DNA of 64,000 nt, taken from Hahella sp. (GTDB lineage Bacteria > Pseudomonadota > Gammaproteobacteria > Pseudomonadales > Oleiphilaceae). The DNA is taken from assembly GCA_028280065.1 (NCBI GenBank), contig JANQMN010000114.1, positions 1 to 64,000 of the forward strand. The letters run 5' to 3'. This document shows positions 26,739 to 35,708 of the stretch, in pieces (within the stretch, counting starts at the first letter, position 1; every line of letters starts with the position of its first letter). Both the position numbers and the translations under genes were made by a program. The notes under the pieces were generated by a model that saw nothing but the letters and a program-made list of their open reading frames with translations, was not told the origin of the DNA and did no database searches.

Positions 26739-26801
26739 CATGCTCCAAATATGCAGAGCCATGCCGCAAATTTGTAAAGCCGTGTCGCTTATCTAAAATT
26801 C
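26739..26801 (+). promoter_or_regulatory. Three tandem 21-bp ArgR operator repeats
   Basis: Three direct repeats of exactly 21 bases lie at 26739-26759, 26760-26780 and 26781-26801. Repeats two and three match TGYCGC-N8-AA (TGCCGC then AA; TGTCGC then AA), the half-site described for Pseudomonas ArgR. The first is a degenerate TGCTCC-N8-AG. A 21-bp period puts all sites on one DNA face. The third repeat runs to about the -35 position of a possible -10 TATTCT (26820-26825), suiting class II activation. Confidence 0.72.
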
Positions 26802-26864
26802 AATCACCGGTTGCTCGGTTATTCTAGCCAACCTTTTCAGTCAATAATAACAGAGGCAAAGAGC

Positions 26865-28076
26865 GTGACAGATACAATTTCCCGGAAAACTTTTGATCAG
26901 GTAATGGTACCTAATTATGCGCCGGGGGCTGTTATTCCGGTTAGGGGGCAAGGCTCCAGAGTATGGGATCAATCCGGCAAGGAGTATATCGATCTCGCCG
27001 GTGGGATTGCCGTTACTGCGCTTGGCCATGCCCATCCCGAGCTGGTGAAGGTGCTTTCCGATCAAGCCGGACAACTCTGGCACTTGAGTAATGTACTGGC
27101 GAACGAACCGGCGATTCATCTTGCCAAGCGTCTGACTGAAATCACATTTGCTGAACGACTATTTTTTGCCAATTCCGGCGCCGAAGCGAATGAAGCGGCA
27201 TTCAAGCTGGCGCGTCGCTACGCGTTCGACCATTTTGGTCCGGAACGAAATACGATCCTTAGCTGTAGTAACAGTTTTCATGGCCGTACCCTTTTCACCG
27301 TCAGTGTCGGCGGCCAGCAGAAGTATCGGGAAGGTTTCGAACCGGTGCCGGCGGGTATCAAACATACGCCATTTAACGACATAGACGCGTTGGAAGCTGT
27401 GTTTGACAGTTCTATCTGCGCCTTTGTCGTGGAACCGGTGCAGGGGGAAGGAGGCGTAACCTCGGCCGATCCTGAATTTCTGAAACGAGCAAGAGAGCTG
27501 TGCGATCAACACCGGGCATTGCTTGTTTTCGATGAAATTCAGACGGGAGTCGGCAGAACGGGGTCTTTGTACGCCTATATGCAGTATGGTGTGGAACCGG
27601 ATATTTTGACTACTGCCAAGGCCTTGGGTAACGGCTTTCCTATCGCTGCGATGCTCACGAAAACTACGGTTGCCCAAAGCCTTAAAGTCGGCACTCATGG
27701 CAGCACTTATGGTGGCAATCCAATGGGCTGCGCGGTTGCCAATAAAGTGCTTGAGATTATTAACACACCGGATGTCCTGAAAGGTGTGGCAAGCCGTCAT
27801 GCGCTATTAATGGAAGGACTCAGGGAGATTAATCAACGCTACAATGTATTTAGCGATTTGCGTGGCAAGGGCCTGTTAATCGGCGCTCAAGTCGCCGGGC
27901 AATATGCCAGAAATGCGAAAGGTTTTATGGCCGCCGCCTTGGCAGAAGGCGTGCTGGCGCTAGTTGCCGGACCCGATGTACTGCGTTTGGCGCCTTCGTT
28001 GATCATTCCCGAGCAGGATTTGCAGGAAGGTTTACAACGCCTCGAGCGGGCGATTGCCCATGTTGTAGAAGGTTAG
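26865..28076 (+). CDS. astC: Succinylornithine/acetylornithine transaminase
   Basis: Third step of the arginine succinyltransferase pathway: succinylornithine plus 2-oxoglutarate to succinylglutamate semialdehyde plus glutamate. It is a class III PLP aminotransferase with YIDLAGGIAVTALGHAHPEL, FFANSGAEANEAAFKLAR, NSFHGRTLFTVSVGGQ, VFDEIQTGVGRTG and the PLP lysine in TTAKALGNGFPIAAML. I use GTG 26865 (404 residues) because the family N-terminus TFDQVMVPNYAPGAVIPVRG then falls at the usual place; a TTG at 26811 would add 18 unlike residues. It opens the operon and may also serve arginine synthesis. Confidence 0.93.
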   Translation: MTDTISRKTFDQVMVPNYAPGAVIPVRGQGSRVWDQSGKEYIDLAGGIAVTALGHAHPELVKVLSDQAGQLWHLSNVLANEPAIHLAKRLTEITFAERLFFANSGAEANEAAFKLARRYAFDHFGPERNTILSCSNSFHGRTLFTVSVGGQQKYREGFEPVPAGIKHTPFNDIDALEAVFDSSICAFVVEPVQGEGGVTSADPEFLKRARELCDQHRALLVFDEIQTGVGRTGSLYAYMQYGVEPDILTTAKALGNGFPIAAMLTKTTVAQSLKVGTHGSTYGGNPMGCAVANKVLEIINTPDVLKGVASRHALLMEGLREINQRYNVFSDLRGKGLLIGAQVAGQYARNAKGFMAAALAEGVLALVAGPDVLRLAPSLIIPEQDLQEGLQRLERAIAHVVEG

Positions 28077-28090
28077 CTAGGAGTTTATCC

Positions 28091-29104
28091 ATGATTATTG
28101 TGCGACCGTCCCGATTTTCGGATCTGCCGGGAATTGAAAAGCTGGTCAATGAAAGCGCTGCGCGTCTCTCGACGCTTCCCGCGGACCGCGAGCGTCTGGG
28201 CGAACGCCTGGATCTTTCCAGCCGCTCCTTTGCCGGTGACCCGGAAATTGCCGGCAAGGAGCTGTTTCTGTTCGTCTTGGCCGATACCGAAAACAAGGAA
28301 ATCCTCGGTACGTCAGGCATAGAATGCAGTGCCGGAAACGGTGCGCCATTTTACAACTACCGGTTGGATGAGCTGATCCATTCCTCGCAAGCGCTGAATG
28401 TCTACAATAAAGTCGACATACTTTACATGACCCATGAACTCACCGGCACGACGCGGTTGTGCTCGCTCAGCATCGCCAATCGGTATCGCAATACCGAGTA
28501 TTTTGACTTGCTGTCGCGTTCGCGCATTCTCTTCATGAACCTATTCTCCGAACGCTTTAATACCCACGTGATTGTGGAAATTCAGGGGGTGCAAAACAGC
28601 AGTGGCGCTTCACCTTTTTGGGAAAGTTTGGGCCGACACTTCTTCCAAATGGATTTCGCAACCGCTGACTATTATTCAAACGTAAAGTCCAAAACCATGA
28701 TAGCGGAGCTTATGCCTCCGCAACCCATTTATGTGCCTTTGCTTTCCTCCGAAGCCCAGGCGGTCATTTCCCAACCCCATGCCGAAGCTGAAAACAATTG
28801 CCGGTTTTTGTACAAGGAAGGTTTTAAGCTCAGCCGCTATGTGGATATTTTCGATGGCGGGCCAACACTGGAAGCTCAGCGTGCGGATCTATTGACATCC
28901 ACTGCCATGCATACCAAACAGGCGAAGCTGACTGATCACGCCACCGGCTTAAACTACCTCGTGGGCAATACCCGTGTCGAAGACTTTCGCGTGGGGATAA
29001 GTAAGACCGCTGAAGGTCTTGGGGATGTGGTTAGACTACAGAGTGCCGCCGCCGAGGCTATCGGGGTTGACGAAGGTGATTCCATCGCCTGTGTGGCACT
29101 ATAG
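28091..29104 (+). CDS. aruF: Arginine N-succinyltransferase, alpha subunit
   Basis: The pathway entry enzyme transfers succinyl from succinyl-CoA to arginine; pseudomonads use two homologous subunits. This 337-residue chain begins IIVRPSRFSDLPGIEKLVNES and has VDILYMTHELTGTTRLCSLSI. Also present are NRYRNTEYFDLLSRSRILFM, SPFWESLGRHFFQMDF and FKLSRYVDIFDGGPTLE. All are AstA-family signatures. An AGGAG lies 7-11 bases before ATG. It is 15 bases after astC and 25 bases before its paralogue aruG, consistent with tandem duplication of an astA ancestor. Confidence 0.93.
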   Translation: MIIVRPSRFSDLPGIEKLVNESAARLSTLPADRERLGERLDLSSRSFAGDPEIAGKELFLFVLADTENKEILGTSGIECSAGNGAPFYNYRLDELIHSSQALNVYNKVDILYMTHELTGTTRLCSLSIANRYRNTEYFDLLSRSRILFMNLFSERFNTHVIVEIQGVQNSSGASPFWESLGRHFFQMDFATADYYSNVKSKTMIAELMPPQPIYVPLLSSEAQAVISQPHAEAENNCRFLYKEGFKLSRYVDIFDGGPTLEAQRADLLTSTAMHTKQAKLTDHATGLNYLVGNTRVEDFRVGISKTAEGLGDVVRLQSAAAEAIGVDEGDSIACVAL

Positions 29105-29128
29105 TTCGGGCTAATGGAGGATACCAAA

Positions 29129-30172
29129 ATGATGTTGATTAGACCGATACGCGATGATGATCTCGACAGGTTGGTGACATTGGCGAGCCAGGCGGGGGTA
29201 GGAGTAACCACTCTGCCGGTTAACCGGGATCTGCTGGCGCAGAGAATCGACGAATCCCAACGTGCATTCGCGAAGGAACTGCCGCCGGAACACGCTTATT
29301 ATTTGTTTGCCCTGGAAGATACCGGCATCCAGCAGATAGTCGGTGTCAGCGCGATAAAAGCCAGGGTTGGATTGGATGAAGTTTGGTACAACTACCGGGT
29401 TTCCACTACCGTGAATGCCTCAAAGGAACTGGGTATTCATGTGCAGACGCCGACCTTGTATTTGTCCAATGACATGACCAACTGTACGGAGATCTGCACG
29501 CTGTTCCTAGCAAAGGAATATCGCAACGGGCATAACGGACGCATGTTGTCGAAGAGCCGTTTTCTGTTTATTGCTGATTTCGCCGAGTTGTTCAGCACGA
29601 AGATCTTTGCGGAAATGCGTGGATATTCGGAAGAAGACGGGCATTCGCCTTTTTGGGAAAATCTCGGACAGCGATTCTTTGGGTTCGAGTTCAAAAAAGC
29701 GGACTACCTCACCGGTATCGGCAACAAGGCTTTTATTGCTGAGTTGATGCCGAAGTACCCGATATATATTCCGTTTTTCGATCGACATACCCAGGAGATT
29801 ATCGGTCAGGTACACCCGCAAACCAAACCCGCGCTAGCGATGTTGGAAAGGGAGGGTTTCAACTATAACGGCATGGTGGATATTTTCGACGCCGGACCTT
29901 TGGTCGAATCCTTTGTGCCGAACATTCGGGCGATAAGGGAAAGCGTCAAGCGCCATACCATGGTCAGCCAGCAGGCGGCGGAGTTGGAAAGCGATTTGGG
30001 CGATAACCCGCTGTTGGTTTCCAACCGCTCCTTCAGTGATTTCCGCCTGGCATTGGTCAATGCCGGCCAGGTACGGTCTGATTCGGTCATCCTGTCCGAG
30101 GAATTGCTTGGCAAACTCGGATTGGAATCTGGTGATTTGGTGAGAACGGTACCCTTACGCACGCCGAGATAG
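29129..30172 (+). CDS. aruG: Arginine N-succinyltransferase, beta subunit
   Basis: The second AstA-family subunit. It starts MMLIRPIRDDDLDRLVTLASQ and has TPTLYLSNDMTNCTEICTLFL, RNGHNGRMLSKSRFLFIADF, SPFWENLGQRFFGFEFKKAD and NYNGMVDIFDAGPLVESF. These line up segment by segment with aruF. ATG 29129 is preferred over the ATG at 29114 because GGAGG at 29116-29120 lies inside the longer version and is correctly spaced for 29129. Two adjacent subunit genes mark the Pseudomonas-type enzyme rather than the single AstA of enterobacteria. Confidence 0.93.
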   Translation: MMLIRPIRDDDLDRLVTLASQAGVGVTTLPVNRDLLAQRIDESQRAFAKELPPEHAYYLFALEDTGIQQIVGVSAIKARVGLDEVWYNYRVSTTVNASKELGIHVQTPTLYLSNDMTNCTEICTLFLAKEYRNGHNGRMLSKSRFLFIADFAELFSTKIFAEMRGYSEEDGHSPFWENLGQRFFGFEFKKADYLTGIGNKAFIAELMPKYPIYIPFFDRHTQEIIGQVHPQTKPALAMLEREGFNYNGMVDIFDAGPLVESFVPNIRAIRESVKRHTMVSQQAAELESDLGDNPLLVSNRSFSDFRLALVNAGQVRSDSVILSEELLGKLGLESGDLVRTVPLRTPR

Positions 30173-30193
30173 CCCTCGGCCGGCTCTTGTTAA

Positions 30194-31702
<1,509 letters not shown>

Positions 31703-31715
31703 GAGACGACAGAGC

Positions 31716-33062
31716 ATGACGAACAAAGCCATAGAAGCGAACTTTGACGGCCTGGTGGGGCCCACACATAACTACAGCGGCTTGTCATACGGCAATGTTG
31801 CTTCGGAGTCCAATATCCGTGACGTTTCCAATCCACGGGAGGCGGCGCTGCAGGGCTTGGAAAAGATGAAGGCGCTGCATGATCTTGGCTTTGTCCAGGG
31901 CATATTGCCGCCCCAGGAGCGCCCGGCCATCGGTACCTTGCGTCATTTGGGATTTATCGGTTCGGACCGGGAAGTGTTGATCCAGGCTGCGAAGCAAGCG
32001 CCGGCATTCCTGGGAGCCGTCGCTTCCGCTTCTTCCATGTGGACGGCCAATGCCGGGACGGTTTCTCCGAGTGCCGATACGGCGGATGGGCGGGTGCATT
32101 TCACGGCGGCCAATTTAACGGCGAAGTTCCATCGCTCTATCGAGCATCCCACCACTACGCAGATTCTTGAAGAAATTTTTAAAGATGCGCAGTATTTCGC
32201 CCATCATCCGGCACTCCCCATGTCCACTCAATTCGGTGACGAAGGAGCGGCAAATCATACGCGTCTTTGCGTTGATTATGGGGCACGGGGAGTGGAATTT
32301 TTTGTGTTCGGTCGTGAAGCCTTTAACGATGCTGCACCCCGGCCAGAACGGTATCCCGCCAGGCAAACGCTGGAGGCTTCTCAAGCGATTGCAAGACTGC
32401 ATGGGCTGGCAGCGGACAATGTGGTGTTTGCTCAGCAAAATCCTGAAGTCATCGATCTCGGTGTTTTTCATAACGACGTGATTGCGGTGGGCAACCGCAA
32501 TGTGCTGTTTTATCACGAGCAAGCCTTCCTGCGTTCAGCAGCAGTTTTAAGGGAACTGGAAGAAAAACTGCAAGGGGCTTTGCTCAAGGAAATCAAGGTG
32601 CCTACGGAAGCGGTATCGGTTGAGGATGCGATTACAAGCTATCTGTTCAATAGTCAATTGTTGAGTCTGGATGAAGATAAAATGGTGCTGATAGTGCCCA
32701 CCGAATGTGCGGAAAATGATAGGGTGAAAGACTACCTTGCGCACCTCGAGGAAGCCGCGAATCCGATTGAATCGGTACGCTATTTCGATCTTAAACAGAG
32801 CATGAAAAACGGCGGTGGTCCAGCCTGCCTGAGATTACGTGTAGTGCTTACCCAGCAGGAGCTAAAGGCCGTTAACGGGCGGGTATTATTAGACGATAAT
32901 CTTTATCTTGAGTTACGCCAATGGATCGAGAAGCACTATCGCGATCGCATCAGTCAACAGGATCTTGCCGATCCCTCCTTGCTGGAAGAGTGCCGTTCAG
33001 CGTTAGATGAACTGACCGGGATACTGCAGCTGGGCGTTATCTACCCATTTCAGCTCGCCTAA
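31716..33062 (+). CDS. astB: N-succinylarginine dihydrolase
   Basis: Hydrolyses N-succinylarginine to succinylornithine, CO2 and two ammonia, the second pathway step. The 448-residue chain shows AstB signatures: [21 protein letters not shown], then [22 protein letters not shown] (substrate-binding), [24 protein letters not shown], and [16 protein letters not shown], which carries the catalytic-region residues including the active-site Cys. It is the last gene of the run. The usual following gene, astE/aruE, is not present; PP2C comes next. Confidence 0.96.
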   Translation: MTNKAIEANFDGLVGPTHNYSGLSYGNVASESNIRDVSNPREAALQGLEKMKALHDLGFVQGILPPQERPAIGTLRHLGFIGSDREVLIQAAKQAPAFLGAVASASSMWTANAGTVSPSADTADGRVHFTAANLTAKFHRSIEHPTTTQILEEIFKDAQYFAHHPALPMSTQFGDEGAANHTRLCVDYGARGVEFFVFGREAFNDAAPRPERYPARQTLEASQAIARLHGLAADNVVFAQQNPEVIDLGVFHNDVIAVGNRNVLFYHEQAFLRSAAVLRELEEKLQGALLKEIKVPTEAVSVEDAITSYLFNSQLLSLDEDKMVLIVPTECAENDRVKDYLAHLEEAANPIESVRYFDLKQSMKNGGGPACLRLRVVLTQQELKAVNGRVLLDDNLYLELRQWIEKHYRDRISQQDLADPSLLEECRSALDELTGILQLGVIYPFQLA

Positions 33063-33207
33063 TCAGTCACTCTCATTAAGTACCCAATGCCGATGTCAGG
33101 AAAACGCCTATTAATCCAGTAATGTAAATGTTAAATTGCGAGCATACCGTGCAAAATTAAAAAAACGTGATACTTTTCTTATTATTTAGGTGGGTTAGGG
33201 GACAAAG

Positions 33208-34029
33208 TTGACCAAATTACTGCAGTTTGAGGTCGCTGGCCACTCAGATGTAGGCGCAGTTCGTCAAGCGAACGAAGATAGTATCGATTGGTTTCTGTCT
33301 CCATCGAAAGAAGTTGCACTTGCAATTGTTGCCGATGGCATGGGTGGACATGCCGGAGGCGCAAAGGCAAGTCAAACTGCAGTGGAAGTGTTTGTTGCAA
33401 CCTTGGCGCCCAGCCTGGCAGGAAAAAAGTTTCTTTCCGCGGAAATGGTTGAACAGGGTATGTTTCAAGCAGGCGAGGAAGCCCACCACGCCATACATGA
33501 CGCCAAGTTGGAAAACCCCGATTACATGAAGATGGGGACTACCATTGTCAGCATCTGGTTGCAGGAAAATTTTGCGTCACTCCTCCATGTCGGCGATTCA
33601 CGTTGTTATCGCTTGCGCTGTCATAGCGAAGAAGTGGAAATGGTGCAACTAACCCGTGACGACAGCGTGGTCCAGACCATGGTGGAAGAAGGCACGCTGG
33701 ATGTCGCGGAGGCGGAAATCTCACCCTATCGAAACATGCTGACCCAGGCGATCGGCAGCGACGGGGAAATCCTCCTGAATCAAACGGAAATCGAAGTTCA
33801 GGCAGGTGATCTTTATCTTTTGTGTTCAGACGGGCTATACAACGAATTAAGCAAGCCTATGATGGTAAAATTGCTTAAAGAACATGGTGTATTCAATCCT
33901 GATCTGGTCTCAAAATTCAGTCTCGAGGCTGCATCGAAGGCGCTGGTAGATGCTGCAGTGCTTGCCGGTGGCCATGACAATACCTCTCTGATTCTTGTCT
34001 CGGCTAACCGAACACGGTACAGTCGCTGA
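33208..34029 (+). CDS. PP2C-family serine/threonine phosphatase
   Basis: A cytoplasmic Mn/Mg-dependent protein phosphatase of the PrpC/Stp1 type. Canonical motifs appear in order: SDVGAVRQANEDS, IVADGMGGHAGG, MGTTIVSIWLQ, LLHVGDSRCYRLR, VQLTRDDSVVQ, LLCSDGLYNEL and GGHDNTSLILV. The metal-binding aspartates are all present. Length is 273. It starts at TTG with TTAGGGGAC upstream. There is no partner kinase next to it; the nearest Ser/Thr kinase gene is at 50.5 kb. In type VI secretion clusters such phosphatases pair with PpkA kinases, but no such genes are seen here. Confidence 0.92.
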   Translation: MTKLLQFEVAGHSDVGAVRQANEDSIDWFLSPSKEVALAIVADGMGGHAGGAKASQTAVEVFVATLAPSLAGKKFLSAEMVEQGMFQAGEEAHHAIHDAKLENPDYMKMGTTIVSIWLQENFASLLHVGDSRCYRLRCHSEEVEMVQLTRDDSVVQTMVEEGTLDVAEAEISPYRNMLTQAIGSDGEILLNQTEIEVQAGDLYLLCSDGLYNELSKPMMVKLLKEHGVFNPDLVSKFSLEAASKALVDAAVLAGGHDNTSLILVSANRTRYSR

Positions 34030-34202
34030 CATCATCCAAAATTACCTCGCGCCCTGATGGTGATTTTTAATTAAATATCGAAGGGATATTTACAAGGTAA
34101 CCGCCGTTGGCTGAACTCCTTTGTCCAAAACCGAGACGATTTTAAATAAGTTTTTATTATAATTTTATGGTGATAAATTCTATTAATTCATAAAGGTCGA
34201 TA

Positions 34203-34221
34203 GGAATTTCTAATAAATTCC
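34203..34221. promoter_or_regulatory. Inverted repeat upstream of the DUF3422 gene
   Basis: GGAATTT (34203-34209) and AAATTCC (34215-34221) form a perfect 7-bp dyad with a 5-base centre. It lies in an AT-rich 266-base gap about 75 bases before the DUF3422 start. It is not followed by a T run, so it may be an operator rather than a terminator. No factor can be named. Confidence 0.35.
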
Positions 34222-34295
34222 GGGGCTTTTCGGTCTTGCCCTAAGCCGGCATTCTCATGTTAAAGTGAATTGTCGCTCTAAACAGGTGAGGCCAG

Positions 34296-35612
34296 ATGAC
34301 CTATCCAAATACTGCGGTAGCATCGCCGTTGTTACGTTTTCATAGGCTTAGAGACTCGCTTTTTAATGAGCTGCATACCCGACCTTTCCCGCTGATTGAG
34401 TCGCCGGCTAAAGTCTGCCAGTTTGCAGTTCTACATGCTGAAAATGCCAAGAGTGCCGAACTCGGCCACATCAATGTGCTTTGCACCCGTTACTCGGTGA
34501 ATCCACCTGCAATGGATTCCAACTGTTACTATCAGAATTTTGGCGGGTTTGAATTTCGTTGGGAACTCCACACCGAGTTTTCGACCTATACCATTATTCA
34601 ACAATCGCAAGGTGCGGAACCCTTCCGGCGCAGTGCCATGGAGTTGCTGCCGGCAGAGTGGTTGTCGGCTATTCCCGGTGAAATCATTAATGGGCTGAAT
34701 CTGGAAGTTTTACCGGCGCCGAAGGCGGAAGTAACAACCGAGGAGTTAAACCAATTCTTCGAAGGACACCGGCAATTAAGCTGCTATGCAAGGGACAAAA
34801 AAGCCCATATCTGGACAGCCTATCGGATTCATAGCGACGGGTTGGGACGTTTCCTGATCTACAACCTAAAACTCAATCCCTGCCAGACTGGCCGCACCGT
34901 GAGAAGGGTGCTTGAACTCGAAACCTACCGCATGATGGCTTTGCTGGCTTTCCCTGTCGCCCGTCAGATTGCCCCGGAAATAACGGCGATGGACCAGCAA
35001 GTCGCGGCTATCGTCCAACAAATAACCGATATCAAGGATCTCGAGGACGAGCGCAGCCTGTTAACGGAGCTATCGGCACTGTCCGCCCGGGTCGGTCAGA
35101 TTGTGTCGGATACAAACTATCGTTTTTCTGCTACCGAAGCTTACTATGACATTGTGATGAACCGGCTCGAAGAAATGCGTGAGAAAGAAGTCGCCGGGCA
35201 TCAAACTCTGAAAGAGTTTCTCAGTCGTCGATTCATTCCCGCCTATCGAACCTGTAAAGCGGTGGAAGCCGACCTGGAGCAACTTTCGGAGCGCATAGAT
35301 CAAGCAAGCGAGTTACTGCGAACCAGGGTAAACCTGACCATCGAAGCGCAAAACCAGGACCTGTTGCAATCAATGAACCGGCGCAGCGAAATCCAACTGC
35401 ATTTACAGCAGGCGGTTGAGGGTTTATCCGTTGCGGCAATCAGTTACTATCTGGTTGGGTTGGTCAAATACCTGGCGGAAAGTGCACGCTCCTTCGGCAT
35501 GGATTTGAATGCAACCCTGGTCACCGGCGTCTCGGTTCCCGTTGCCGTATTGGCAGTTTGGTTCGGTTTGCGCCGACTAAAAAGGAAGTTAAAACAGGTT
35601 AGTACTTATTGA
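34296..35612 (+). CDS. DUF3422 family protein
   Basis: A 438-residue protein of the DUF3422 family. It has the conserved N-terminus RDSLFNELHTRPFPLIESPAKV, then GFEFRWELHTEFSTYTI, then GRTVRRVLELETYRMMALLAFPVAR. A long coiled region (about 240-370) is followed by two membrane segments near the C-terminus (VAAISYYLVGLVKYLAES and VTGVSVPVAVLAVWFGL) and a basic end. Function is unknown; a coiled cytoplasmic domain anchored by a C-terminal hairpin is what the sequence shows. GTGAGG lies 7-12 bases before the ATG. Confidence 0.88.
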   Translation: MTYPNTAVASPLLRFHRLRDSLFNELHTRPFPLIESPAKVCQFAVLHAENAKSAELGHINVLCTRYSVNPPAMDSNCYYQNFGGFEFRWELHTEFSTYTIIQQSQGAEPFRRSAMELLPAEWLSAIPGEIINGLNLEVLPAPKAEVTTEELNQFFEGHRQLSCYARDKKAHIWTAYRIHSDGLGRFLIYNLKLNPCQTGRTVRRVLELETYRMMALLAFPVARQIAPEITAMDQQVAAIVQQITDIKDLEDERSLLTELSALSARVGQIVSDTNYRFSATEAYYDIVMNRLEEMREKEVAGHQTLKEFLSRRFIPAYRTCKAVEADLEQLSERIDQASELLRTRVNLTIEAQNQDLLQSMNRRSEIQLHLQQAVEGLSVAAISYYLVGLVKYLAESARSFGMDLNATLVTGVSVPVAVLAVWFGLRRLKRKLKQVSTY

Positions 35613-35708
35613 GTGCCGTTTTGGGAGGATTTTTCTGCACAAATATTTCTTGTACCCCTGGCGAAGGGTGTCGTTGCAAATCTGGAAGATCCAAATTAGA
35701 CCGGCGGG

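Noticed and set aside
33208-34029. PP2C gene as part of a type VI secretion regulatory cluster.
   Set aside because: No T6SS structural genes or PpkA kinase nearby; the neighbouring genes are unrelated.
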